Shown here: positions 28,076 through 39,458 of the stretch, in pieces
Layout: each line of letters opens with the position of its first letter
How positions within the stretch are numbered: position 1 is the first letter of the stretch
Source: Nitrospirota bacterium
Lineage (GTDB): Bacteria; Nitrospirota; JACRHL01
Assembly (NCBI GenBank): GCA_029858285.1
Contig: JAOUFN010000022.1
Coordinates: 1 to 45,544 of the forward strand
Direction: 5' to 3'
Length of the DNA stretch: 45,544 nucleotides
Made by a program: the position numbers and the translations under genes
The notes under the pieces: generated by a model
What the model saw: only the letters and a program-made list of their open reading frames with translations
What the model was told of the DNA's origin: nothing
Databases searched by the model: none

Positions 28076-29857
28076 ATGGGTAACATGACGATCAAGGCAC
28101 GTCTGATGATGATGGTCGGCTTTATGTCGGCCCTGCTCATCGTGGTGGGGGCAACAGGCATACGGGGGATGCGCGACATCGCCCACGACCTGGAAACGAC
28201 CTACAAGGACCGGGTGGTGCCGCTGGCGGACCTCAAGGAGGTGGGGGATCTGTACGGTGTCACCACTGTCTATGCCTCCCACGACGTGCGCGTCGGCAAG
28301 ATGCAGTGGGACGAGGGACTGCGCAATATTCGTGACTACCAGAAGCGGGTTGGCGAGCACTGGGCGGCGTTTGCCGCCACCGAGATGTCCACCCAGGAAC
28401 AACGGCTGGCGAACCAGGCCGAGGCGCAGATGGCCGACGCCAACCGTGCCGTGGCCACGGTGATTGGCATCATGGAGCAGCGCAACATGGAGGCCCTTAC
28501 CGAGTTCAACGCCCAGAAACTGTACGACGCCATGGGCCCCCTTCAGGAGACCCTGGACGAACTGGCCCAGTTGCAGGTGGACGTGGCCAAGGAGGAATAT
28601 GACAAGGCGGAAGCGGAGTACCACTCTCTGTTCCGCTGGACCATTATATTCATCGTGGGGGGCGTATTGTTGGGGGCGCTGGTGGGATATTGGGTGATCC
28701 GCGCCGTCACCGGGCCGCTGGACAACGCGGTGCGGGTCATGACCGACGTGGCCGATGGCAATGGCGACCTGACCCAGCGTCTGGACGATTCCGGCTCGGA
28801 TGAAGTTGCCTTGCTGGCGGGCGCCTACAACCGCTGCGCCACGCACCTGCAAAACGTGCTGCTGCAAGTGCGGCAGAGTGCCGAGACCCTGGCCCTCAGT
28901 TCCGGCGAGCTGGCGGAGGGGGCGGGCGGGCTGTCATCGCGCACCCAGGAGCAGAGCGCATCCCTGGAGGAAACCTCGTCGGCCATGGAGCAGATCACCG
29001 CCAGCGTGAAGCAGAACTCGTCCAGCGTCACCCAGGCCAACCAGCTCTCCTCCGGCGCCCGCACCCAGGCGACCACCGGCAGCGAGGTGGTGGGGCGCGC
29101 GGTGGCGTCCATGAACGAACTGAGCGAATCGTCGCGCAAGATCCGGGAAATCATCGGCATGGTGGGCGAAATCTCGTTCCAGACCAATCTGCTGGCGCTG
29201 AACGCGGCGGTGGAGGCGGCGCGCGCCGGGGAGCACGGGCGCGGCTTTGCCGTGGTCGCCTCCGAGGTGCGCTCGCTGGCCCAGCGTGCGGCAAACGCGG
29301 CCAGCGACATCAAGCGCCTGATCGAGGAGAGCGTGGGGCGGGTGAGCGGCAGCTCCGAACTGGTGGTGGCCACCGGCCAGGCCCTGACGGAGATCCGCGA
29401 GAGCATCACCCGGGTGAACGACATCGTGGCCGAGATTGACGCGGCCACGCGCGAGCAAGCCGACAGCATCACCCAGGTGAACAACGTGATGGGCAACATG
29501 GACGAGGTGACGCAACAGAACGCCGCGCTGGTAGAGGAGACTGCGGCGGCCACCGACAGCGTGGCCCAGGAGGCGGGACGCCTGGCGGAACTGATGGCGA
29601 TGTTCAAGCTGGACGAAGGGCGTACCCAGACCCATGCCGCCAAGGCCCATGCCCCTGCGGCTCAGTCCGCCGGACCCCGGCGGGCCGCCTCCACCGGCTT
29701 CGTTAACAAGTCGCTGCTGCGCGGCATCCGCAACGGCAAGCAGCCGCTGGTACGGCGCACGGCGGTGACCGGGCTGCACCACGACACCTCCGAAGGCCCC
29801 GAACCGGTGGCAGCAGCCATCCCCGGCGCCGACGGCAAACCCATGGAGGACTTCTAG
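28076..29857 (+). CDS. Methyl-accepting chemotaxis protein
   Basis: 593 aa transmembrane chemoreceptor. N-terminal transmembrane helix (about 10-30), a four-helix-bundle type sensor domain (about 31-185), a second transmembrane helix (about 190-212), HAMP (about 213-265) and the signalling domain whose hairpin tip is GEISFQTNLLALNAAVEAARAGEHGRG (split: EISFQTNLLALN then AAVEAARAGEHGRG). No NWETF CheR-binding tail; instead there is a basic Ala/Pro-rich C-terminus of about 90 residues. Start ATG with AAAAGGGGAC upstream. Stand-alone gene with a long structured leader; ligand unknown. No che or flagellar gene lies nearby. Confidence 0.93.
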   Translation: MGNMTIKARLMMMVGFMSALLIVVGATGIRGMRDIAHDLETTYKDRVVPLADLKEVGDLYGVTTVYASHDVRVGKMQWDEGLRNIRDYQKRVGEHWAAFAATEMSTQEQRLANQAEAQMADANRAVATVIGIMEQRNMEALTEFNAQKLYDAMGPLQETLDELAQLQVDVAKEEYDKAEAEYHSLFRWTIIFIVGGVLLGALVGYWVIRAVTGPLDNAVRVMTDVADGNGDLTQRLDDSGSDEVALLAGAYNRCATHLQNVLLQVRQSAETLALSSGELAEGAGGLSSRTQEQSASLEETSSAMEQITASVKQNSSSVTQANQLSSGARTQATTGSEVVGRAVASMNELSESSRKIREIIGMVGEISFQTNLLALNAAVEAARAGEHGRGFAVVASEVRSLAQRAANAASDIKRLIEESVGRVSGSSELVVATGQALTEIRESITRVNDIVAEIDAATREQADSITQVNNVMGNMDEVTQQNAALVEETAAATDSVAQEAGRLAELMAMFKLDEGRTQTHAAKAHAPAAQSAGPRRAASTGFVNKSLLRGIRNGKQPLVRRTAVTGLHHDTSEGPEPVAAAIPGADGKPMEDF

Positions 29858-29878
29858 GGAGGAAGGGACGCCCCGGCA

Positions 29879-29948
29879 GCGGGCACGCCCCCCGGCGGCA
29901 TTCGCGTAAAACATGTGGCGCGGCCAGCTTCATCGCGAATCTGGCTGC
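29879..29948 (+). repeat. Dispersed hairpin repeat, copy 4
   Basis: It starts 22 nt after the chemoreceptor stop. It has a GCGGGCACGCCCCCCGGC arm, the core GCATTCGCGTAAAAC, a small TGGCGCGGCCA hairpin and the CATCGCGAAT arm, which pairs with ATTCGCG. It lies between genes that converge from the plus and minus strand. Confidence 0.75.
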
Positions 29949-30000
29949 ATCTGTGGATGCCCCCCCCCTTCCCCTCTTCCGCAGGGGGAGGGGGGTGGCG

Positions 30001-32820
30001 TTACCGCCCGGAAGTCTCTCCGCTCAGGGCCGCCGCCACGCATTTGTATTCGGGGATTTTTGCCTCCGGGTCCAGTTGATCGTGGATGAGGCGGTTCACC
30101 GGCGCCTCGGCAAAGTGATTGGGGACAAAAATCACCCCCGGCAACGCCTCCGGGTCGGCCCGCAGGGTGATGGCCATCTCGCCGCGCCGGGTGCTGATGC
30201 GCGCCGTCGCGCCGTCCGTCACCCCGGCTTGACTCAGGGTGTCGGGATGGGCGGTTGCCCACGGTCCGGGAACCAGTTCATCCAGCACCGCCGACCGGCG
30301 CGACAGGGTGCCGGTCTGATAATGCTCCAGCAGCCGTCCGGTGGTGAGAATGAAGGGATAGGTGGCGTCCGGCGTTTCGGCGGGGGGCGTGAGCAGGGGC
30401 ACGACAAAACGCGCCCGGCCCCGCAGGGGACCGCCCGCATGCAGAATCGGCGTGCCGGGGTGGTCCGGCGCCGGGCACGGCCAGCAAACGCTTTCCCGCT
30501 CCAGCCGCCGGGCCGACAGGCCCCGATAGAGGGGGGTCAGGCGCGCCATTTCGGCCATCACCGCCGCCGCGTCGCCGTTGCCGTCCGAACCGGCCCCGCC
30601 CACCTGCGCCCGCTCCAGCAGCCAGGCCAGGATGTCGCCATCCGCCCGCGCCGCGCCGGGGGGAGGCAGCACCGGACGGGTGCGCTGCACGCGGCGCTCG
30701 GTGCTGGTCACCGATCCGGCCCGCTCCAGCACGCTGGCGGCGGGCAGGATGACGTCGGCCCAGGCGCAGGTTTGGGTAAAAAACACGTCCTGCACCGCCA
30801 GAAACTCCAGCCGGGTCAGGCCCGCGTGGACGTGCTCCAGATCGGGGTCGGAGAGGGCCGGATTTTCACCCATGATGTGCATGGCGCGCAGGTCGCCGTC
30901 GGCGGCGGCACGCAGCATCTCCACCACGGTCAGGCCGGGGGTTTCCGGCAGGGGACGGCCCCAGGCGGCCCCGAAGCGGGCGCGCGTGGCCGAGTCGGTG
31001 ACCGGCTGGTAGCCGGGCAGCACGTTGGGCAGCACGCCCATGTCGGAGGCCCCCTGCACGTTGTTCTGGCCCCTTAAGGGGTTCACCCCCGCGCCGGGCC
31101 GCCCCAGGTTGCCGGTGAGCAGGGCCAGACCGGCCACCGCCGCGCAGTTGATCGTGCCCGCCACATGCTGGGTGAGGCCCATGCCCCACGCCGTGAGCAG
31201 GTTTTTTGCGCCCCCCAGGTGGTGCGCGGCGTGGCGGATGGCGGCGCGGGGCACGCCGGTGACCCGCCCCACCTCCGCCATGTCCAGCGCCAGCAGTGCG
31301 GCGCGGTAGGCCTCGAAACCCTCGGTGTGGGCGGCGATGAAGGCGTTGTCCGCCAGATCGGCGTTCAGGATCTCCCGCGCCAGTCCGGCCACCAGCCACG
31401 GGTCGCTGCCGGGGCGGTGCTGCAGGTGCACGGTGGCCTCGTGGGCAAGGCCGATGCGGCGCGGGTCGGCCACCACCAGGCTGGCGCCTGCGGCGTGGGC
31501 CTGACGGATGAAGGTGGCGATCACCGGGTGGGTTTCAAGGGTGTTGGTGCCGATCAGGAAAATGGCGTCGGCGAGCAGAAAATCGGTGTTGGGATTGGTG
31601 CCCGCGCCGCTGCCGAGCATGGCGCCAAGGGCCGCCACCGAGGAGGAGTGGCAGAGGCGGGCGCAGTGGTCCACGTTGGGACTGAAGAGCCCGGCGCGCA
31701 GCCATTTCTGGAACAGGTAATTGTCCTCGTTGGTGCATTTGGCGGAGCCAAGGCCGCCCACCGCGTGGCCGCCGTGCCGCTGTGCAATGTCCAGCAGGGT
31801 GGTGGCCACCCGTTCCAGCGCGGTGTCCCACGGCACTGCCTCGAACCCTTCCGGCCCGCACGGTTTTGGAGCATCGGGGCGGCGCATCAGGGGCTGCGTC
31901 AGACGCTCCGGGCGGGTGACGAAATCCAGCCCGAAACGCCCCTTGACGCACAGGCGGCCCCGGTTGGCGGGCTGCCCCGGCTGGCTGGTGACGGCGTGGA
32001 TGCGGCCGCGGGTTTCGCCCCCGTGGCCGTCCCGCTCTGGCGCGACGTGGCAGGTGATGCCGCACCCCACACCGCAGTAAGGGCAGATTGTGTCGATGGC
32101 GGTCATGCCCGGCACCGGGGCGAGGGCGGGCAGCAGTGCCCCGGTGGGGCAGGCGGCCAGACATTGGCCACAGGCCACGCAGTCGCTGTCCGCCAGGTTT
32201 TTCTGGCCGGAAAACGCCAGCGTGCGGGTGATTCCCGCGCCGTGCCAGCCGATTACGTGGTGGCCCTGAATGTCGCCGCAGGCGCGGATGCAGCGGCCAC
32301 ACTCCACGCACGCCGCCGGGTGGAAATGCAGGGCCGGATGGCTGGTGTCCGGCGGGAAAGGGATCGGCACGGACGGGATCGGCACGGACGGGATCGGCAC
32401 GGACGGGATCGGCACGGACGGGATCGGCACGGACGGGGACGTTGCGGGTGGTTGCGACAGGGGCAGGCGCAGGCGGCGGGCCAACGCCTCCAGTTCGCAT
32501 TCGCCGCGTGGATCGCCGGGGGGGCGGCAGGGGGCGGGGTGGTCCGCCAGCAGCAGGCGCACCACCTGGGCGCGGGCGCGGTGCAGGGCGTCGCCGTCGG
32601 TGCGCACCACCATGCGCGGCGCGGCGGCGGTGCGGCAGGCGGGCATCGGCCGCGCCTGATCCACCAGGCGTACCGCGCACAGGCGGCAACCGCCCCCGGT
32701 GGGCAGACTCGCCCCGGCACACAGGGCGGGTACCCAGGAACCCGACGCGCGCACCGCGTCCAGCAGGGTGGCGCCGTCGTCCACCGTCACCGGGCGGCCG
32801 TCCACGGTCAGGCGGATCAT
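30001..32820 (-). CDS. Second formate dehydrogenase-like alpha subunit
   Basis: 939 aa, same architecture as FdsA: [2Fe-2S] Cys34/45/48/62; degenerate His-Cys cluster (His94, Cys98, Pro101 where Cys is usual, Cys108); five exact SVPIP repeats (130-154); 4Fe-4S Cys171/174/177/181 and 214/217/220/224; MopB Cys246/249/253; active-site Cys-His in ARLCHSSS. Sequence is clearly diverged from the first copy, so this is an old paralogue or separate acquisition. The start overlaps the upstream fusion gene by 4 nt. Formate is the likeliest substrate; the charged N-terminal linkers suggest a different partner or carrier. Confidence 0.88.
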   Translation of the reverse strand: MIRLTVDGRPVTVDDGATLLDAVRASGSWVPALCAGASLPTGGGCRLCAVRLVDQARPMPACRTAAAPRMVVRTDGDALHRARAQVVRLLLADHPAPCRPPGDPRGECELEALARRLRLPLSQPPATSPSVPIPSVPIPSVPIPSVPIPSVPIPFPPDTSHPALHFHPAACVECGRCIRACGDIQGHHVIGWHGAGITRTLAFSGQKNLADSDCVACGQCLAACPTGALLPALAPVPGMTAIDTICPYCGVGCGITCHVAPERDGHGGETRGRIHAVTSQPGQPANRGRLCVKGRFGLDFVTRPERLTQPLMRRPDAPKPCGPEGFEAVPWDTALERVATTLLDIAQRHGGHAVGGLGSAKCTNEDNYLFQKWLRAGLFSPNVDHCARLCHSSSVAALGAMLGSGAGTNPNTDFLLADAIFLIGTNTLETHPVIATFIRQAHAAGASLVVADPRRIGLAHEATVHLQHRPGSDPWLVAGLAREILNADLADNAFIAAHTEGFEAYRAALLALDMAEVGRVTGVPRAAIRHAAHHLGGAKNLLTAWGMGLTQHVAGTINCAAVAGLALLTGNLGRPGAGVNPLRGQNNVQGASDMGVLPNVLPGYQPVTDSATRARFGAAWGRPLPETPGLTVVEMLRAAADGDLRAMHIMGENPALSDPDLEHVHAGLTRLEFLAVQDVFFTQTCAWADVILPAASVLERAGSVTSTERRVQRTRPVLPPPGAARADGDILAWLLERAQVGGAGSDGNGDAAAVMAEMARLTPLYRGLSARRLERESVCWPCPAPDHPGTPILHAGGPLRGRARFVVPLLTPPAETPDATYPFILTTGRLLEHYQTGTLSRRSAVLDELVPGPWATAHPDTLSQAGVTDGATARISTRRGEMAITLRADPEALPGVIFVPNHFAEAPVNRLIHDQLDPEAKIPEYKCVAAALSGETSGR
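32359..32433 (-). repeat. 15-bp minisatellite encoding SVPIP x5
   Basis: Five identical 15-bp units in the linker between the N-terminal iron-sulfur clusters and the ferredoxin-like domain of the second alpha subunit. The units are identical in DNA, which implies recent expansion and probable length variation between strains. Confidence 0.9.
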
Positions 32821-34424
32821 GCCCCATCCCCCGTGTTGCGCGCTCCGGCCGCGGTCGGGCAGACCCCGGCAGCGCACTCCCCCCGCCCGTGGGCGGCCAC
32901 CTCGGTGGAAAAATGCCGCAGCAGGGTTTCCACCACCGTCGGGGCAAAGCGGCCCAGCCCGCAGATGGAAAGCTGGCGCAGGGCGATGGCGGTGTCCGCC
33001 AGCGGGGCCGGGTCCAGCGGTGTGTTTTGCGACGTCCCCCGGCAGAGGGCGTCCAGGGCACGGGCCTGATGGCGGGTGCCGAGGCGGCACGGATCGCACT
33101 GGCCGCAGGATTCGGCGGCCAGAAATTCCGCCAGATGGGCCGCCATGTCCACCACGCAGGCTCCCCGGGGCAAAAACACCATGCCGCCGGTGCCGGGGCC
33201 GGCGCCCCAGGGGGCCAGGGCGGTGGCGGTGAGGGGAACATCCAGCGCCGTGGCCGGAAGCAGCCCGCTGGAGCCGCCGCCAGGGATGAAGGCTGCCACG
33301 CCCCGGTTGTCCACCAGCCCCCCCGCGGCTTCCAGCACCTGACGGGCGCTGCTGTGGGCGGGCAACTCATAAATTCCCGGACGGCGCACCGGGCCGCTGG
33401 CCGAAAAGTGCCGCCTGCCGTTGCCGTCGCCCCGGTACCAGGCCGGGCCGTGGCGGCCGATGCGCGCCAGGTAGTAGAGGGTTTCCACGTTGTGCACCAG
33501 GGTGGGGTGGCCAAACAGCCCCGCGTCCACGGGATAGGGCGGCCCCGGCGCGGGCAGGCCCCGGCGCCCTTCCAGGGATGCGATGAGGGCGGTTTCCTCG
33601 CCGCAGATATAGGGGCCGCCGGCACGCACGATGGCGATGGACGGCAGCAGGGGATGGGCCGTGTCTGCGGCGGCGCCGATGCCGCGCAGCAGCCCGGCCT
33701 GTTCCATGGCGTGCAGGGCGGCCACCAGACGCGGTTCGGCGGCGGCGTACTCGTGGCGCAGGTAGATCAGGGCGTGGCGGGCGCCGGTGATGCGGCAGGC
33801 CAGATACAGTCCGGTGAGGACCGTGCCCGGATGGTGGTCGAGCAGCCAGCGGTCCTTGAAAGTGCCCGGCTCCCCCTCGTCGGCGTTGGCGATGAGCACC
33901 TTGTCCGGCGCGGGGTCGGCGCGCAGGGCGGCGAGCTTTTTGTAGGCCGGAAAACCCCCGCCGCCCATGCCGCACAATCCGGCGGCGGCCAGATCGGAGA
34001 GCAGGGCGTCGAGGCGCTGGCGCGGGGCGTCGGGGCCGTAGTGCTCCAGCCAGCGGGTGTCGGGTGGTGCGGGGGTGGGTATTTCGGCGTCGGCGGCGGG
34101 GATCACGGCGGGCGCCCGGTCGCAGTGCCCCAGACAGAAGGCGGCGCTGGCGCCGGGGGTGGCCAGTTGGCGCGCCAGATGGCGTGGGCCGTCGGCACCC
34201 TGCGCCAGACGGCAGGCGGGGCCGGTGCAGACCCGGAAGGTGCCCTCCGGGCGGGCCGAGAAGGCGGGAAAGAACGAAATAAAATCATCCAGTTGCGCCG
34301 CGCTCAGGCGGTATTCGGCGGCCAGCCGCCGACGCGCCTCGGGGGAGATCTCGCGGCGCCGGGCGTGGGCCTGATGCAGGGCGGTGAGCAGGGGGGTGCG
34401 GCGGATGTCGGCGAATGTGTCCAT
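32817..34424 (-). CDS. Fused NuoE-NuoF formate dehydrogenase-like subunit
   Basis: 535 aa. The N-terminal ~125 residues are a NuoE-like helical plus [2Fe-2S] domain (CTGPAC and CLGHC ligands). Then comes the NuoF-like FMN/NAD core (GLCGMGGGGFPAYKK, ANADEGEPGTFKDR, ICGEETALIASLEG) and the 4Fe-4S site SCGQCDPCR. It thus replaces the separate fdsG and fdsB of the first module by one polypeptide. It is divergently placed to ppsA, 135 nt apart. Confidence 0.9.
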   Translation of the reverse strand: MDTFADIRRTPLLTALHQAHARRREISPEARRRLAAEYRLSAAQLDDFISFFPAFSARPEGTFRVCTGPACRLAQGADGPRHLARQLATPGASAAFCLGHCDRAPAVIPAADAEIPTPAPPDTRWLEHYGPDAPRQRLDALLSDLAAAGLCGMGGGGFPAYKKLAALRADPAPDKVLIANADEGEPGTFKDRWLLDHHPGTVLTGLYLACRITGARHALIYLRHEYAAAEPRLVAALHAMEQAGLLRGIGAAADTAHPLLPSIAIVRAGGPYICGEETALIASLEGRRGLPAPGPPYPVDAGLFGHPTLVHNVETLYYLARIGRHGPAWYRGDGNGRRHFSASGPVRRPGIYELPAHSSARQVLEAAGGLVDNRGVAAFIPGGGSSGLLPATALDVPLTATALAPWGAGPGTGGMVFLPRGACVVDMAAHLAEFLAAESCGQCDPCRLGTRHQARALDALCRGTSQNTPLDPAPLADTAIALRQLSICGLGRFAPTVVETLLRHFSTEVAAHGRGECAAGVCPTAAGARNTGDGA

Positions 34425-34559
34425 GCGGCTTGTCTGCGGTTGCCCTCCGGAGCGGAAAAACACTGCGCGGCCTTTCAAACCCCTGTCGGGAGTGTTATAC
34501 CAGAAGCAGGGGCGCGCAGGGGGGTGGGTCTGCGTGCCCGGTGCCGGAAGGAGGGCCGC
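34425..34559. promoter_or_regulatory. Divergent intergenic region
   Basis: 135 nt between the fused subunit gene (minus) and ppsA (plus). It must hold both promoters. A short A+T-richer core (GTGTTATACCAGAAG, 34488-34502) is the best -10 candidate for ppsA. No recognisable operator was found. A strong GGAAGGAGGG ribosome-binding site precedes ppsA. Confidence 0.35.
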
Positions 34560-37063
<2,504 letters not shown>

Positions 37064-37067
<4 letters not shown>

Positions 37068-37870
37068 CCGCGGGCCACCGGCATCTTGTAGTGGGTCCAC
37101 TCCCACCACGAGCCGTCGTAGTTGCGCACCCGTGGATAGCCGAGCAGGTGCAGCAGCATGAACACCACCGCCGAACGCACCCCGCCGGTGCAGTAGGGGA
37201 TGATTTCCTTGTCCGGGGTGACGTCGGCGGCCTCGAACAGGGCGCGCAGGTCGTCGGCGGTGTGGAAGGTGCCGTCCTCGCGGTAGACCACGCTCCACGG
37301 CAGGTTGACGGCGCCGGGGATGCGCCCCTCGGCGGCGACCTCGTCGGTCCCCCGGGTATCGAGCACCAGGGTGTCCGCCTGCTGGCCGTTTACGCAGGCG
37401 GACACGCCCTCGCGGTTGATGGCGGCGTGGGCGCGTGGAGTGGGCACGAACGGCGCGGCGGGCCGGGGGCGGGTGGGGAGCAGGGTGGTGCCGCGCCTTT
37501 CGTCGCGCCATTTGGGGTAGCCGCCGTCCAGCACGCGCACGTCGTCCAGGCCCAGGTGGTGCAGCATCCAGAAAAAACGCCCCTCGGCGCCCCAGTTTTC
37601 CAGCGGATCGGAGTAGATCACCACGGGCTGCTGCGGATGCACGCCAAGGGCGGCAAAGCGCCCCGCCAGCACCGCCGGATCGGGGTGCAGGGCGCCCTTG
37701 ACCGGGCTGTTTGCATCACAAAAATCCTGCCAGCGGGCGGACACCGCGCCGGGGAGGTGCCCCTTGAGATAGGCCATGCCGCGCACGTCCAGCAGCACCG
37801 GAGCCGCGTCGGACGGAGATTCCTGAAGGATTGCCGCCAGTCGGGAGGTGGAAATCAGCCCCTTGTTCAT
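37064..37870 (-). CDS. Sulfurtransferase with two rhodanese domains
   Basis: 268 aa. An inactive N-terminal rhodanese domain (LLDVRGMAYLKGHLPGA, then SDPLENWGAEGRFFWMLHHLG) is followed by a catalytic one with the persulfide Cys in YCTGGVRSA. SseA-like thiosulfate/3-mercaptopyruvate sulfurtransferase; the active-site loop CTGGVRS fits thiosulfate:cyanide types more than CGSGVTA of mercaptopyruvate enzymes. The stop overlaps ppsA's stop by 4 nt, and the ATG overlaps the upstream phosphatase by 4 nt. Confidence 0.9.
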
Positions 37871-38700
37871 CCTGTCTCCGCCTTGAGCACCGCCACCATG
37901 GCGGCGTGGATGCGGCCGTTGCTGGCCAGTGTCTCGTCCCCGTCCAGTGTATGGGGAGAGCCGTCAAAACGCGATAGCGTGCCCCCCGCCTCGCGCACCA
38001 TCAGGGCGCCTGCGGCGGTGTCCCACGGCTTGAGGTTCAGTTCCCAAAAGCCGTCAAAGCGTCCGGCGGCCACGCAGGACAGGTCCAGTGCGGCGGAGCC
38101 GGTGCGGCGGGTGGCCTGGGCGCGGCGGGTGAAGGCGGCAAAGTTGTCCAGGTTGTCGCGTCGGGCGCTGTGGACGTTGTAGGCAAAGCCGGTGGTCAGC
38201 ATGGCGTCCACCAGCTTGTCCACCCCGGAGACCGCCAGCGGCGTGCCGTTGAGGGTGGCGCCGTGGCCGTGCCGGGCCACGAACAGTTCATCCAGCATGG
38301 GGGCGTGGACCACGCCGAGTTGGACCTCTCCCGCCACTTCCAGGGCGATGGAGACGCAGAAAAACGGAAAGCGGTGGGCAAAATTGGTGGTGCCGTCCAG
38401 GGGGTCGATGATCCAGCGAGAGGGGGACGCGGCACGGTTTTCGCCCCCCGGCCCACCCCCCATTTCGCCCCCCTCCTCGGCAAGGATGCGGTGCTCGGGA
38501 AAGGCCGCGCCGATGGTTTTGACCACTGCCGCCTCGCAGGCGGTGTCCACCTCGGTGAGCAGGTCGATGGCGCCCTTGCGGATCACCCCCACGTCGCGCG
38601 AATAAAAGCCCGCGCGCTGGATCGCTCCGGCGGCGCGCGCGGCGCTGACGGCCACGTTCAGGGCCAACTCCAGGTTCACGCTGTCCGGAGGGGTGGACAC
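37867..38700 (-). CDS. Inositol monophosphatase family protein (SuhB-like)
   Basis: 277 aa from GTG. Mg-dependent phosphatase fold with TEVDTACE, EEGGE, the IIDPLDGTTNFAHRFPFFCVSIAL signature (DPLDGTTNF) and WDTAAGALMVREAGG. Substrate may be inositol monophosphate or a related sugar phosphate. First gene of a two-gene operon with the sulfurtransferase. A paralogue of the same fold (cysQ) occurs at 13.7 kb. Confidence 0.92.
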   Translation of the reverse strand: MSTPPDSVNLELALNVAVSAARAAGAIQRAGFYSRDVGVIRKGAIDLLTEVDTACEAAVVKTIGAAFPEHRILAEEGGEMGGGPGGENRAASPSRWIIDPLDGTTNFAHRFPFFCVSIALEVAGEVQLGVVHAPMLDELFVARHGHGATLNGTPLAVSGVDKLVDAMLTTGFAYNVHSARRDNLDNFAAFTRRAQATRRTGSAALDLSCVAAGRFDGFWELNLKPWDTAAGALMVREAGGTLSRFDGSPHTLDGDETLASNGRIHAAMVAVLKAETG

Positions 38701-38942
38701 GGGGGGAGCGTCCTTTCGGCGAGGGGGAAAAGGGGGATTGTTGGGGGGCCGACCGGCTGGCTGGCCCGCTCAGGGTACCACGGCAGGGGCGGGAGGGGGA
38801 CGAAAAGTCCGCCGGTTCGACGGAATTTGCGAAGGGTGATACCCTGTGGGGGTGCAAGTGCGGAACCCGCTGGACGGTTTCCGGTAAAAATCGCAACAGA
38901 CTGTTTTTACAGTTTATTTCCAAACCAACCGGCGCTAATCTT
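38701..38942. other. Intergenic region, divergent promoters
   Basis: Between the phosphatase (minus) and the phosphoesterase (plus). The right half is A+T-richer (38883-38942) and has a short palindrome AACAGACTGTT at 38895-38905. No gene or clear RNA structure is visible. Confidence 0.4.
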
Positions 38943-39458
38943 TTGTCTGACTCCCTGCGCATCGGCGTGATTTCCGACACCCACGGGCGCATGCACCCCC
39001 GGGTGTTCGAACTGTTCGACGGCGTGGACCACATCCTCCACGCCGGGGACATCGGCACCGGGGAGGTGCTCATCGACCTGGGTGTGTTGGCCCCGGTCAC
39101 GGCGGTGCGGGGCAACGTGGACGAGTGTGGCGAGTGTGGCCGACACCCGGAGGAAATCGCCCTGGAACTGGGGGGCGTGCGCTTCCATCTGGTGCATCAG
39201 GTGGCTCCGCTGCTGACCCGGCTGCGCCTCGGCGACTGGCCGGGCGCGGTCCCGCAGGTGCTGGTGTACGGCCACAGCCATCAGGGGGCGGCGGAGCGAG
39301 TGGCTGACACACTGGTGTTCAATCCCGGCAGCGCGGGACCGCGCCGCTTTCGTACCATTCCCTCGGTGGGGCTGCTGGAGGTGACGGCCGGGCGGGTGAC
39401 TGCCCGCCTGCTCGCCCTGGACCCCGCCGAACAAAGGCATTTTTTGGCCCATGCGTAA
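38943..39458 (+). CDS. YfcE/MJ0936-type metallophosphoesterase
   Basis: 171 aa from TTG. Metal ligands are in ISDTHGR, HAGDIG, RGNVDE, LVHQVAP and YGHSHQ, all in the usual order. Calcineurin-like phosphoesterase of the small YfcE family; substrate probably a phosphodiester. No clear Shine-Dalgarno precedes the TTG. It overlaps the VCBS gene by 8 nt. Confidence 0.88.
   Translation: MSDSLRIGVISDTHGRMHPRVFELFDGVDHILHAGDIGTGEVLIDLGVLAPVTAVRGNVDECGECGRHPEEIALELGGVRFHLVHQVAPLLTRLRLGDWPGAVPQVLVYGHSHQGAAERVADTLVFNPGSAGPRRFRTIPSVGLLEVTAGRVTARLLALDPAEQRHFLAHA

Noticed and set aside
32359-32433. CRISPR-like periodicity
   Set aside because: Units are contiguous 15-bp minisatellite copies in coding DNA without spacers.
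16717-32820. Selenocysteine formate dehydrogenases
   Set aside because: Both active sites carry Cys before His (LCHAAS, LCHSSS); no in-frame TGA.
32442-34559. Long plus-strand open frame in front of ppsA
   Set aside because: Antisense shadow of the fused FDH subunit; only the part from 34560 is PEP synthase.
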